A stretch of DNA of 64,000 nucleotides from the NCBI GenBank assembly GCA_902581445.1, contig CACHOG010000001.1:1-64000 (forward strand), read 5' to 3'. Of the stretch, positions 8,716 to 16,454 are shown piece by piece. How positions within the stretch are numbered: position 1 is the stretch's first letter; each line of letters starts with the position of its first letter. Source of the DNA: an uncultured Pelagibacteraceae bacterium (lineage in GTDB: Bacteria > Pseudomonadota > Alphaproteobacteria > Pelagibacterales > Pelagibacteraceae). Below the pieces are notes generated by a model, which saw only the letters and a list, made by a program, of their open reading frames with translations, ran no database searches and was not told the DNA's origin. A program made the position numbers and the translations under genes.

Positions 8716-9311
8716 TTAATAAAAGCAAAATAAATAATAGCCAGAATACATACTATAATAATACCAATTATTGAGGACCACACTGCGCCTTTTTGTTCTA
8801 TTAATTTAACAAATTTTTCACCAAATTTTGCAGTCAAAATTGAAACTAAATAAAATCTTAAACCTCTTGAAATAAAGCTGATTATCATAAATGCAATTAT
8901 ATCGAATGCGATCAGACCACTTGTTATTGTAAAAACTTTATATGGTAAAGGTGTAAATCCAGCTAAGAATAAAGTACCAAGCCATATAACCATACCACTG
9001 CCTTGTGATAGATCCATTTTTAATTTTAAAACTTTGCTTTCATAATTATAAATCTCAATCACATACATCGCTAAATCTATGAATAAATAGCCAATTAAAT
9101 AACCTGCAACGCCACCCAGAACAGAAAATACTGTGGCGATTAAAAAAATTTTTAAATAGGAATCTTTTTTTGCAAGCACCATTGGCACAATCATGACATC
9201 TGGTGGAATCGGGAAAAAAGAACTTTCAATAAAAGAAATAATACTTAAGTATAAATTTGATCTCTTGTTAGACGCTAATTCTATTGATTTATTGTAAAAT
9301 CTTTTGAACAT
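8712..9311 (-). CDS. YqaA/DedA-type (VTT domain) membrane protein
   Basis: A 199-residue inner-membrane protein with the VTT/SNARE-associated pattern: an amphipathic start, FIESSFFPIPPDVMIVPM (about 28-45), glycine-rich GGVAGYLIGY and a re-entrant LAGFTPLPYKVFTI segment. YqaA relatives are DedA-superfamily members implicated in lipid scrambling or envelope homeostasis. First gene of a minus-strand set with dsbB and coq7. A second VTT-domain protein is at 61.4 kb. Confidence 0.83.
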   Translation of the reverse strand: MFKRFYNKSIELASNKRSNLYLSIISFIESSFFPIPPDVMIVPMVLAKKDSYLKIFLIATVFSVLGGVAGYLIGYLFIDLAMYVIEIYNYESKVLKLKMDLSQGSGMVIWLGTLFLAGFTPLPYKVFTITSGLIAFDIIAFMIISFISRGLRFYLVSILTAKFGEKFVKLIEQKGAVWSSIIGIIIVCILAIIYFAFIK

Positions 9312-9378
9312 TTTTTGGTTTTATTACAAAATAACTTTTTATACTATTCATTTAAATAAAAATTAATTGTTTATAATT

Positions 9379-9463
9379 GGGCGAATGGCGGAACTGGTAG
9401 ACGCGCACGACTCAAAATCGTGTTTCGCAAGAAGTGAGAGTTCGATTCTCTCTTCGCCCACCA
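9379..9463 (+). tRNA. tRNA-Leu (anticodon CAA)
   Basis: Class II tRNA. Acceptor arms GGGCGAA (9379-9385) and TTCGCCC (9453-9459), discriminator A, encoded CCA (9461-9463). The anticodon stem CACGA/TCGTG encloses loop CTCAAAA, giving anticodon CAA (Leu, UUG codons). The T-loop region reads GTTCGATTC and a long variable arm is present. The 3' end is only 4 bases from the next ORF. Confidence 0.97.
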
Positions 9464-9467
9464 AATT

Positions 9468-11150
9468 ATGGAAGTATCGAAAATAAATAGTCTTGTAGAG
9501 TTATTTTTTAAAAAACTAGAAGAAGTAGATAATTCTAAACCTTTTTTAAATTCATTGAAATCTAAAAAAACAATTTATAGTTGGAAAGATGTATCTGAGC
9601 GTATTTTTAAGCTTTCTAATAAATTAAAAACGCTAATAAACCACAGTGATAGATGTTTAATTCTCTCTGAGAATGATCCAAATTGGCTAATATCTGACAT
9701 TTCAATAATGAATGCAGGTGGAATATCAGTGCCAATATTTACAACATATTCCGAAAATGATTATAAATATATATTGGAAGATTGTAAGCCAACTTTAGTA
9801 ATTGTTTCAAATAATTCTCAATTCAAAAAAATAAAAGATTTTATAAATCATGAAATTAAAATAATTTCTTTTGAAAAAATTGATTTTAATAGTTTGTTGA
9901 TAAAAGATATTTACAATGAAAATTTGAATGATAAATCAATAAATAATAATTTAAAAAGAAGTATGCCAGCTTGTATAATCTACACTTCTGGAACATCTGG
10001 TAATCCTAAAGGAGTTATTTTAAGTCACGGAGGAATTTTAGCAAATTGCGAAGGAGCTTACGATTTACTTTTACCTTTAATTAAAAAAAAAAACCCAGTA
10101 TTTCTCACGTGGCTACCACTATCCCATTCTTATGAGCATACTGTACAATTTGTTCAAATTTTAATTGGAGCGAAAATATTTTATGCCGAAAGTTTAGAAA
10201 AGTTATTGACTAATATGACCGAGGCTAGACCAACAATAATGACTGCTGTTCCTAGATTTTATCAAAATTTATTTAATAAGATTAGTATTAATTTTAATAA
10301 GCAGAAGGGTCTTAAAAAGAAACTAATAAATTTAACAATTGAGCTTGGGATAAAAAAACTTAAAAATAATAAACTTCAATACTTTGAAAAAGTAATTGAT
10401 TTAATGTGTGAAATACTTGTCAGAAAAAAAGTAAAAAAGCAGTTTGGTGGAAATCTCCAAGCTTTTGTGTCTGGCGGTGGAGCTCTAGACCAAAAAATAG
10501 GAGAATTTTTAAATTCTATTGGACTACCAACACTTCAAGGTTATGGATTAACTGAAGCTTCACCAGTTGTGAGCTGTAACATTCCTGGCAAAATCCAAGT
10601 TGAAACGGTGGGCCCTCCTTTTAGAACAAATACTGTGAAAATCGCTGACGACGGTGAGATCTTAATAAAGGGAGAAAATGTGATGCTTGGATATTGGAAT
10701 AAAAAAAAAGAGACAGAAGTAATTATAAAAGACGGTTGGCTACACACTGGAGATATTGGGGAAATAAATAAAGATGGAAATTTAAAAATTACAGATAGAA
10801 AAAAAGAATTAATTGTTAATTTAGGAGGAGATAATATTTCACCAACAAAAATAGAAAATTTATTATGTTTAAATGAAAATATTAAACAAAGTTTTGTTTA
10901 TGGAGATAAAAAAAACTATCTTGTAGCATTGATTGTTGCTGAAAAGAATGCGAACGAGGAAGAAATTAAAAAATTTATAGAAAATACTAACAAAAACTTG
11001 TCTATAATCGAAAAAATAAAAAAATTTATTTTAATTTTTAATGAATTTACAATTGAAAATAGAATGTTAACTCCAACTTTAAAGTTAAAAAGAAAAATTA
11101 TCTTAGAAAAATATAAAAATAATTTAGAAAATCTTTATAAAACTAATTAA
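9468..11150 (+). CDS. Long-chain acyl-CoA synthetase (AMP-forming)
   Basis: A 560-residue ANL-superfamily enzyme that activates fatty acids with ATP and CoA. Seen: P-loop-like motif YTSGTSGNPKG (172-182), adenine/acyl-pocket motif YGLTEASP near 357-364, and the hinge block HTGDIGEINKDG near 424-435 followed by DRKKELIVNLGG. The N-terminal SKKTIYSWKDV and central block resemble the FadD15/ACSBG-like long-chain group. The start is constrained: the ATG lies 4 bases after the tRNA CCA and the next in-frame Met is residue 81. No Shine-Dalgarno is possible unless it lies in the tRNA. Confidence 0.9.
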   Translation: MEVSKINSLVELFFKKLEEVDNSKPFLNSLKSKKTIYSWKDVSERIFKLSNKLKTLINHSDRCLILSENDPNWLISDISIMNAGGISVPIFTTYSENDYKYILEDCKPTLVIVSNNSQFKKIKDFINHEIKIISFEKIDFNSLLIKDIYNENLNDKSINNNLKRSMPACIIYTSGTSGNPKGVILSHGGILANCEGAYDLLLPLIKKKNPVFLTWLPLSHSYEHTVQFVQILIGAKIFYAESLEKLLTNMTEARPTIMTAVPRFYQNLFNKISINFNKQKGLKKKLINLTIELGIKKLKNNKLQYFEKVIDLMCEILVRKKVKKQFGGNLQAFVSGGGALDQKIGEFLNSIGLPTLQGYGLTEASPVVSCNIPGKIQVETVGPPFRTNTVKIADDGEILIKGENVMLGYWNKKKETEVIIKDGWLHTGDIGEINKDGNLKITDRKKELIVNLGGDNISPTKIENLLCLNENIKQSFVYGDKKNYLVALIVAEKNANEEEIKKFIENTNKNLSIIEKIKKFILIFNEFTIENRMLTPTLKLKRKIILEKYKNNLENLYKTN

Positions 11151-11163
11151 AATAATTTGCGTA

Positions 11164-11175
11164 TTATGCGCATAA
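11164..11175. promoter_or_regulatory. 12-bp perfect palindrome after the acyl-CoA synthetase gene
   Basis: TTATGCGCATAA is a perfect palindrome with a GC-rich centre in an AT-rich spacer, starting 14 bases after the synthetase stop. It could be a dimeric regulator site for the downstream small-peptide gene, about 100 bases ahead of its promoter. No regulator can be assigned. Confidence 0.3.
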
Positions 11176-11209
11176 ACTCTTATCTTTTTAGCATTCATAC
11201 AATAAAAAA

Positions 11210-11250
11210 AATTACAAATTTTTTTTTCAACACTAAACTTTTTTGTAATT
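11210..11250. repeat. 9-bp inverted repeat flanking a T-rich loop
   Basis: AATTACAAA (11210-11218) and TTTGTAATT (11242-11250) are perfect inverted arms separated by 23 bases, beginning with a run of T. This may be a weak terminator for the acyl-CoA synthetase, just upstream of the TTGACA promoter of the next gene. Confidence 0.3.
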
Positions 11251-11260
11251 AATTAAATGT

Positions 11261-11289
11261 TTGACATAACTTAATTAAAAAAATAAATT
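11261..11289 (+). promoter_or_regulatory. Sigma70-type promoter for the 21-residue basic peptide gene
   Basis: Consensus -35 TTGACA at 11261-11266, a 17-base spacer, and a -10-like TAAATT at 11284-11289 (TATAAC at 11289-11294 is an alternative). A perfect -35 is noteworthy in such AT-rich sequence. It lies about 50-75 bases ahead of the ATG at 11339. Confidence 0.55.
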
Positions 11290-11300
11290 ATAACTAATAG

Positions 11301-11316
11301 CGAATCAAATGATTCG
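11301..11316 (+). other. Leader hairpin before the 21-residue peptide gene
   Basis: CGAATC (11301-11306) and GATTCG (11311-11316) flank AAAT; the inner A-T can close to give 7 bp with a 2-base loop. It falls at the expected 5' end of the transcript and could protect or stabilise the mRNA. A protein-binding operator is the alternative. Confidence 0.4.
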
Positions 11317-11338
11317 TATAACAATAAGGGAGCTAAAG

Positions 11339-11404
11339 ATGGCTAAAAGAAGAAAAAAAGCTAAGAAGAAAAAAGCTAAAAAAAGAAGAAAAAAAAGAAG
11401 ATAG
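11339..11404 (+). CDS. 21-residue Lys/Arg-rich peptide
   Basis: ATG at 11339, stop TAG at 11402-11404. The product has 11 Lys, 6 Arg, 3 Ala and the initiator Met, so 17 of 21 residues are basic, with no acidic or aromatic residue. A strong Shine-Dalgarno AAGGGAG (11326-11332) lies 6 bases upstream, which is rare in this window, with a consensus promoter before it and a GC-rich terminator directly after. This is a self-contained, probably strongly expressed gene. The sequence resembles histone-tail-like or ribosome-associated basic peptides; I do not recognise a named family. Nucleic-acid binding is inference from charge alone. Confidence 0.72.
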   Translation: MAKRRKKAKKKKAKKRRKKRR

Positions 11405-11419
11405 TTTTTTCTTGAATTA

Positions 11420-11459
11420 AACGCTTCTCATAACTTTTGTGTGGGAAGCGTTTTTTTTT
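11420..11459 (+). terminator. Rho-independent terminator of the basic peptide gene
   Basis: AACGCTTC (11420-11427) pairs with GAAGCGTT (11445-11452), an 8-bp GC-rich stem, followed by an unbroken T-run to 11459. It ends where the convergent carD gene stops (11458). The opposite strand has no T-run after the stem, so it acts mainly on the plus strand. It is the clearest terminator in the window. Confidence 0.88.
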
Positions 11460-12348
11460 ACTCTGGATTTTCCTCTACTAATCCTACATCAGACTCCTCA
11501 TCTCCAGCTTCACTAATATCGTTACTTTCTTGACTTTCTTGACTTTCTTGAGCTTGTTTAGTTGATTGAGGAGGATTTTGAGTTTGATTTTCCAAATTCC
11601 TTTTAAGCGCTTTATTAAGTTTTTTCTGAATATCTTCATATGATAAATTTAGTACAATTTGAAATTCTGAAAGAATTCTATCATAAGCTTTTTCAAATAA
11701 TTGTCTTTCACTATATGATTGATCAACCAATAAATCATCTCCTTTATTGAGATCTCTAACAACTTCAGCTAAATCATAAATTTTACCTGAAGTTATTTTT
11801 TGTTCATACTCTTGTGCTCTTCTACTCCACATTGATCTTTTAATTTTTGGCTTACCTTTTAATATAGATATTGATTTATTAACTTGGTTCACAGTCGACA
11901 GTGGTCTTAGATATGATTGTTTATTAATTGGCAAGAGTCCGACAGCCTTATCTTTTTCAAATTTTATGTCATAACATTGAACATCAATTCCACCGATTGT
12001 TTTATTATTTATTGACGAAATTTGTCCTACACCATGCTTTGGGTAAACAACGTAATCTTTTACTTTGAACTCTTTTTTTTCTGTTTCTTGTTTTTTTATT
12101 TTTTTGATTTCTGGCTTTTGTTCATTTTGTTTTAGAATTCTTAGGTTTGTGCCAGCTGGCTTTTCTTGAGTTTTCTTAACTGGGATATTTTTTAATTTTT
12201 CCTTTTTTACTTTTTGAGTTTTCAGTAATTTTTTAACAATTTTTTTTTTTATTTTCTTTGAGACTTTTGCCTTAACTTTTTTTGGTGATTTATTTTTTTT
12301 AAAGGTTTTCTTTAAAATATTTTTCAAATTTATTTTCTTCATTTTCAA
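11458..12348 (-). CDS. carD: CarD/CdnL-family RNA polymerase-binding regulator
   Basis: CarD proteins bind the RNAP beta subunit and stabilise open promoter complexes. The 296-residue product has a very basic N-terminal extension (about 1-92, Lys-rich), the RNAP-interacting domain beginning [15 protein letters not shown] (96-110), and the C-terminal helical domain with the conserved Trp of [10 protein letters not shown] (Trp174). The tail is Gln/Ser/Glu-rich and contains a three-fold Gln-Glu-Ser repeat. The reading frame overlaps fdxA by 50 bases; the first ATGs are at 12348 and 12342. The Lys-rich extension is longer than in typical CarD (about 160-170 residues) and may bind DNA. Confidence 0.88.
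   Translation of the reverse strand: MKMKKINLKNILKKTFKKNKSPKKVKAKVSKKIKKKIVKKLLKTQKVKKEKLKNIPVKKTQEKPAGTNLRILKQNEQKPEIKKIKKQETEKKEFKVKDYVVYPKHGVGQISSINNKTIGGIDVQCYDIKFEKDKAVGLLPINKQSYLRPLSTVNQVNKSISILKGKPKIKRSMWSRRAQEYEQKITSGKIYDLAEVVRDLNKGDDLLVDQSYSERQLFEKAYDRILSEFQIVLNLSYEDIQKKLNKALKRNLENQTQNPPQSTKQAQESQESQESNDISEAGDEESDVGLVEENPE
11524..11550. repeat. Three tandem 9-bp units inside carD
   Basis: ACTTTCTTG occurs three times in a row (11524-11532, 11533-11541, 11542-11550) and encodes the Gln-Glu-Ser repeat in the CarD tail. In-frame slippage here would change tail length without breaking the gene. Confidence 0.8.
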
Positions 12349-12625
12349 ATTTTTTATGGTCTGCTGGTGGATCTTTTTTCTTGTTTATATTTGGCCAAAT
12401 TTCTGAATATTTTGTATTTATTTCTAACCATTTTTCCGTGCCTTTATTTGTGTCAGGAACAATAGCATCAACTGGACACTCAGGTTCACAAACGCCACAA
12501 TCTATACACTCATCAGGTTTAATTACAAGCATATTTTTTCCCTCATAAAAACAGTCAACTGGACAAACATCTACGCAGTCCGTTAATTTACATTTTATAC
12601 ATTTGTCGTTTACTAGATAAGTCAT
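12299..12625 (-). CDS. fdxA: 7Fe ferredoxin (FdxA type, [3Fe-4S][4Fe-4S])
   Basis: A small cytosolic electron carrier of 108 residues. Cysteines at 9, 12, 17, 21, 25 and 40, 43, 46, 50 match the Azotobacter ferredoxin I pattern offset by one: 9/17/50 would hold the 3Fe cluster and 21/40/43/46 the 4Fe cluster. The C-terminal half ([15 protein letters not shown]) is the usual FdxA extension. It overlaps terB by 4 bases upstream and carD by 50 bases downstream. The fdxA-carD neighbourhood is common in alphaproteobacteria. Confidence 0.93.
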   Translation of the reverse strand: MTYLVNDKCIKCKLTDCVDVCPVDCFYEGKNMLVIKPDECIDCGVCEPECPVDAIVPDTNKGTEKWLEINTKYSEIWPNINKKKDPPADHKKFENEENKFEKYFKENL

Positions 12626-13050
12626 TTGTTAGAAGAATTTCTAATTTTATCTTTTATATCACCTACAATTTTAGTGTCTAAGTAAAGCAAACCTGTCAAT
12701 CGTCGCATTAAGCTCATCTCATACATATCGGAAACATTATCTGCATAAATTATTTTCCATAAAGCTTCTACTATTTTGATTTTAAATTCTTCATCTTTAT
12801 TTTTTACCTCTTTGGTAAATTCAAGAATTTGGTTTGAATTTTTTTCAATTACTTCAGATTTTCTAAATACATCATCTAAAGCATCTTCAGTTAAACCAAG
12901 TTCTAATAATGTTTTTTTGATTATATCTTTTTCTTTTCCTGAATAGTTTTCATCAATTTTTGCAACATGTATAAGAAGAGCGCTTATATTTATATATAAG
13001 TTATTATCCTTATTAAGGTTGCCTTTATTATTCTTAAAAAGATTAAACAT
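12622..13050 (-). CDS. TerB-like / tellurite-resistance-family protein
   Basis: A 142-residue, all-helical protein. The pattern [21 protein letters not shown], with later [21 protein letters not shown], fits the TerB-like superfamily, small acidic putative metal-binding modules. Function is unknown in this context; tellurite resistance should not be assumed. It shares one base with the helicase stop and overlaps fdxA by 4 bases, so it is translated within the helicase-terB-fdxA-carD unit. Confidence 0.75.
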   Translation of the reverse strand: MFNLFKNNKGNLNKDNNLYINISALLIHVAKIDENYSGKEKDIIKKTLLELGLTEDALDDVFRKSEVIEKNSNQILEFTKEVKNKDEEFKIKIVEALWKIIYADNVSDMYEMSLMRRLTGLLYLDTKIVGDIKDKIRNSSNK

Positions 13051-15536
13051 TATTTTAAACTCATTTCTTTTAAAATATTAAAAGGATTGTCATTATAAGC
13101 ATTTTTATTCTTATCTATTTTTTTAATTTTTTTTTTTACATTATATCTAAAGTAGACTTCCTTATTATCTGAAGAAGACTTATAATTCATTCTTTCCATT
13201 AGTTTAATAAAATTTTCTTTATTACAACCAAGCACATTTAACATCTCTGGAACTAATTTAATTTCCTTATCTTTATTATTTTTATTTATATCAATAATCA
13301 TTAAAAATAGTCTTTCAAGTATATCTATTCTAACATAATAATTATCAAATTTTTCAAATCCGCACAGTAGCATAAAGTCACGATTTAGTTTTTTGGTTTC
13401 ATTAATGAAATTTAATCCAAATTGTGGAGGCTCTAAATCAAAGTATTTTTGATTAAAATTTTTCCAAAGCAAAGTCCTTAATGAAACAGCTTTTGGTTTA
13501 AAAAGTTTAAATAGAAATATGTGATATCTTCCAAACTTTACACCTTTATCTCTTAGTACTTTACGATCACTTTGCTGGAGTTTTGCAATAAAATTTTTAA
13601 TCTCATCCCTTTTTACAACACCATTACATTCATAAATTCTATAGGCCAAAGCTCTTATATTAGGGTTTTGACTTTCTAAGTTTTTTAATTCAATTAAACT
13701 TGTCAATTCATCTTTTATTTTTTTATTTATCCAGGCTATTAAATATTTATAAAGTTCTAGCTGGTCATTATTTTCTATCATATCGTCTATAATTAATTTT
13801 ATATCTGGATTTAAATAATCTTTGCCTGGCATTAGTTGTGCTATAGGAAACGAATTCCAATGTATTTTTAAATCTTCTTTTAATTGTACGTTATTTTCCT
13901 TAATAATATTTTTTATTCTACTAATTATTTCAGGTCCAACATTTTGTCTTGCTGCTTTTTTTAACGATTTAATATCTGTATCAAGTGCGCCAACTTTATA
14001 ATCCAACTCTAGTTTTAAACCTTTTAACTGCCCTATAAATTGTTTGTTAATCATTACTTTTTTTCCCTCTAAAATTTTTGTATCAAAGGAAATATCTTGT
14101 TTTAAACCTCTTGCAAGAACACTAGCTCTTTTATCTATAAAACTTTTAATTAATTCATCATGAAGTCTATCTGATAATCTATCTTCAAGACTTTTAGTTC
14201 TTTCAACCCAGTAGTCCTGGTTTTCAACCCAATTTATTTTATTCGATACATATGACCATGTTCTCACATTTGCAATTCTGTTAGATATAGAATCTACGTT
14301 ACCTTCCACTTTATCCAAATTTGAAAGTTGTTCTTTCATATAAGAATTTGAAATTCTGCCAGGTTTTTCTCTCAAAAAGTTAAAAACTTTTCCAACTACT
14401 TCCAAATGATTTCCATAAGTTTTTTTTACAAAATCTGGTATTTGGCAACATTCCCAGAGTAATTTAAGTTCATTTTCATTTTTAAAAATTTCTAATTTTT
14501 CAACATCTTTTAAAATATGTTTTAGGACTTTTTCGTCTTCACATTCAGGTATCCTTTTAAGCCATGTTTTGTTTGGTCTTTCTTCAAGAGATTTTATTAA
14601 ATTATTTCCATTCTTGAAATTTAAGTGAGTATTTCTCCAGTATATTGTATGGATATCATCAAATTTATGGTTCTCTAGAAGCTCTACTTCTTCTGCGCTG
14701 ATTTCTCCACAGTCACCAGTAATTCCAAAGCATCCATCATTTAAATATCTTCCTGCTCTACCTGAAATTTGCCCAATTTCTGATACCTTCAATCTTCTAA
14801 GTTTTTTTCCGTCAAATTTTTTTAAATTTGAGAAATAAACATTATTTAGATCCATGTTTATTCCCATTCCAATAGCATCGGTAGCAACTAAATAATCTAC
14901 ATCGCCCGATTGATAAAGTTCTACTTGCGAATTTCTAGTTTTAGGACTTAGTGAACCCATTACAATCGCTGCTCCACCCTTTTGTCGCCTAATTAATTCA
15001 GCGATTGCGTAAACTTCTTCAGCAGAAAATGCAATTATTGCACTTTTTCTTTCTATTCTAGAGATTTTTTTATGACCTGAGTAAGTAAGCTTAGACAGTC
15101 TTTTTCTATCTATATATTCAACATCCTCTTCAAGCTTATCAATAATATTTTTCATAGAGCTTGACCCCATGAACATTGTGGTTTTTTCACCTCTTAAATT
15201 TAATAATCTGTCAGTAAATATATGTCCTCTTTCATGATCGCTTGCCATTTGAATTTCGTCTATCGCAACGAAATCTAGCCTCTTATCTATTGGCATTGAT
15301 TCCACTGTACAAAAATAATATTTTGCATTAGGTGGTATTATCTTTTCTTCCCCTGTTATTAAAGCAACCTTACTAGGATCTATTTTTTTAATAACTTTGT
15401 CATAAACTTCTCTAGCTAATAACCTCAAAGGAAAACCCATCATTCCACTGTCAAATGACAACATAGTTTCAATAGCAAGAAATGTTTTTCCTGTATTCGT
15501 GGGACCAAGGACTGCAACAATTTTATTTCTACTCAT
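13050..15536 (-). CDS. SUV3/Mgs1-like ATP-dependent helicase
   Basis: An 828-residue SF2 helicase resembling mitochondrial SUV3 RNA helicase. Seen: Walker A GPTNTGKT (11-18), the DEAD-box equivalent DEIQ (93-96), GSLSPKTRN (194-202), ATDAIGMGINM (218-228) and arginine-finger motif QISGRAGR (256-263). The C-terminal half (about 300-828) is helical and poorly characterised. Alphaproteobacterial members are thought to work in RNA metabolism, as SUV3 does in the mitochondrial degradosome. It heads the operon with terB, fdxA and carD. Confidence 0.87.
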   Translation of the reverse strand: MSRNKIVAVLGPTNTGKTFLAIETMLSFDSGMMGFPLRLLAREVYDKVIKKIDPSKVALITGEEKIIPPNAKYYFCTVESMPIDKRLDFVAIDEIQMASDHERGHIFTDRLLNLRGEKTTMFMGSSSMKNIIDKLEEDVEYIDRKRLSKLTYSGHKKISRIERKSAIIAFSAEEVYAIAELIRRQKGGAAIVMGSLSPKTRNSQVELYQSGDVDYLVATDAIGMGINMDLNNVYFSNLKKFDGKKLRRLKVSEIGQISGRAGRYLNDGCFGITGDCGEISAEEVELLENHKFDDIHTIYWRNTHLNFKNGNNLIKSLEERPNKTWLKRIPECEDEKVLKHILKDVEKLEIFKNENELKLLWECCQIPDFVKKTYGNHLEVVGKVFNFLREKPGRISNSYMKEQLSNLDKVEGNVDSISNRIANVRTWSYVSNKINWVENQDYWVERTKSLEDRLSDRLHDELIKSFIDKRASVLARGLKQDISFDTKILEGKKVMINKQFIGQLKGLKLELDYKVGALDTDIKSLKKAARQNVGPEIISRIKNIIKENNVQLKEDLKIHWNSFPIAQLMPGKDYLNPDIKLIIDDMIENNDQLELYKYLIAWINKKIKDELTSLIELKNLESQNPNIRALAYRIYECNGVVKRDEIKNFIAKLQQSDRKVLRDKGVKFGRYHIFLFKLFKPKAVSLRTLLWKNFNQKYFDLEPPQFGLNFINETKKLNRDFMLLCGFEKFDNYYVRIDILERLFLMIIDINKNNKDKEIKLVPEMLNVLGCNKENFIKLMERMNYKSSSDNKEVYFRYNVKKKIKKIDKNKNAYNDNPFNILKEMSLK

Positions 15537-15599
15537 TTCTATAATTTGTATGTGATTGTAATTGACTACTATATGTTGTTACCTCTTTAGAACAAAAAT

Positions 15600-15615
15600 G
15601 GACTAAAACAAGTCC
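15600..15615 (-). other. Small hairpin between thioesterase and helicase genes
   Basis: GGACT (15600-15604) and AGTCC (15611-15615) flank a 6-base loop. Read on the minus strand it is followed by ATTTTTG, so it may act as a second weak terminator behind the thioesterase gene, ahead of the helicase operon promoter. Confidence 0.3.
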
Positions 15616-15623
15616 GAATCGGC

Positions 15624-15655
15624 CTATAAAAAGTTCTCATTTTAAGAACTTATAG
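15624..15655 (-). terminator. Probable terminator of the thioesterase gene
   Basis: AAGTTCT (15631-15637) and AGAACTT (15645-15651) form a 7-bp stem; on the minus strand the second arm continues into TTTT. It lies about 40 bases beyond the thioesterase stop (15691) and before the helicase start (15536). Confidence 0.5.
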
Positions 15656-15690
15656 AATTATTTTAGCAGAATTAAAACGAATAGCTACCC

Positions 15691-16104
15691 TTACTTAGGA
15701 AAGGATTTATTCCTTAAAATTTTCCATACCCCCGAAGCCGTAGCTGTTATTTTGCCATCACACTCTAAACTACAAACCAAAAAAATCATTGATTTTGTTT
15801 TTTTTGAAACAGTAGCTTTACCTAAAATTTCATCTCCTTCTTTAGTTGGAGCTATGAATTTAATATCTAAAGCTATTGTAACACATGGAACATTCTCAAC
15901 AGATCTATGTGCTGCGGAACCACAACCAGCATCAATTATCGAGGCTATATATCCACCATGGGTTATTCCAGCTCTATTAAGGTGATTTGAAGTGATTTTG
16001 GTTTTAAATTGGAATTCATTTTCTGATATGTTTTTGACTAATAAACCACCATTATGCTTCATAAATCCAGATTTAGAGCTTATTTGTTCAAAATCATCAG
16101 ACAT
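15691..16104 (-). CDS. PaaI-type hotdog-fold thioesterase
   Basis: A 137-residue hotdog-fold protein, likely a CoA thioesterase. Seen: the helix-start motif ITHGGYIASIIDAGCG (47-62) with His-Gly-Gly at 49-51 and Asp58, and C-terminal strands TVSKKTKSMIFLVCSLECDG. Length and motif fit the PaaI/YdiI clan; the acyl substrate is not readable. A possible 27-residue membrane peptide ends three bases upstream. Confidence 0.85.
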   Translation of the reverse strand: MSDDFEQISSKSGFMKHNGGLLVKNISENEFQFKTKITSNHLNRAGITHGGYIASIIDAGCGSAAHRSVENVPCVTIALDIKFIAPTKEGDEILGKATVSKKTKSMIFLVCSLECDGKITATASGVWKILRNKSFPK

Positions 16105-16107
16105 AAA

Positions 16108-16191
16108 TTAAATTATAATAGTAGTTAATAACAAAAATATCATAACTATAAAAAAAAATAAAAAAACAGATTTTTGTAATGATATTTTCAT
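16108..16191 (-). CDS. Possible 27-residue single-span membrane peptide
   Basis: An uninterrupted ORF from ATG (16189-16191) to TAA (16108-16110) encodes a short polar start (MKISLQKS) and a continuous hydrophobic helix rich in Phe, Ile and Leu. It begins 12 bases beyond the tRNA-Arg 3' end and stops 3 bases before the thioesterase ATG. No clear ribosome site is visible. It could be a real small membrane protein or an AT-rich chance ORF. Confidence 0.3.
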   Translation of the reverse strand: MKISLQKSVFLFFFIVMIFLLLTTIII

Positions 16192-16203
16192 ATTCAAATT
16201 TTT

Positions 16204-16280
16204 TGGTGCGCCTGCTAGGAGTTGAACCCAGAACCTCCTGGTCCGTAGCCAAGCGCTCTATCCAATTGAGCTACAGGCGC
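16204..16280 (-). tRNA. tRNA-Arg (anticodon ACG)
   Basis: Read on the minus strand: acceptor GCGCCTG/CAGGCGC, D-arm GCTCAATTGGATAGAGC, anticodon stem CTTGG/CCAGG around loop CTACGGA giving anticodon ACG (Arg, read as inosine-CG), T-arm with GGTTCAACTCC, discriminator A and an encoded CCA (16204-16206 complement). Confidence 0.97.
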
Positions 16281-16347
16281 ACGTTAACATTATTTTTTTA
16301 AAATATATATAAATATTTAATATTTTAAAGATCTTAAGTATTTTTTT

Positions 16348-16397
16348 AATAAAGAGGACTGTATCCAAAATTTACCGTCTAAATTTTGGTCTTTATT
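16348..16397 (+). other. Candidate structured leader element upstream of the oxygenase gene
   Basis: Outer stem AATAAAGA (16348-16355) with TCTTTATT (16390-16397), a 9-base bulge GGACTGTAT on the 5' side only, then inner stem CCAAAATTT (16365-16373) with AAATTTTGG (16381-16389) closing a 7-base loop ACCGTCT. Bulge GGAC can pair with loop GTCT, giving a possible pseudoknot. It ends about 58 bases before the ATG at 16455. Both stems are perfect, 17 bp in total. It could be a cis-regulatory RNA (riboswitch-like) or a DNA operator; it matches no named class I can recall with confidence. Confidence 0.45.
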
Positions 16398-16454
16398 TGA
16401 AAGCATTATTTTATTAAACATTTTCAATATCATGGTATAGTTTTGCATCGAAAA

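Noticed and set aside
9372..9377. TATAAT directly before tRNA-Leu as its promoter
   Set aside because: It ends one base before the tRNA 5' end (9379), so transcription would begin inside the mature tRNA. The real promoter is probably further upstream but is not clear.
12622..13050. Tellurite resistance gene cassette
   Set aside because: Only an isolated TerB-like fold; no terC, terD or terZ neighbours and embedded in a housekeeping operon.
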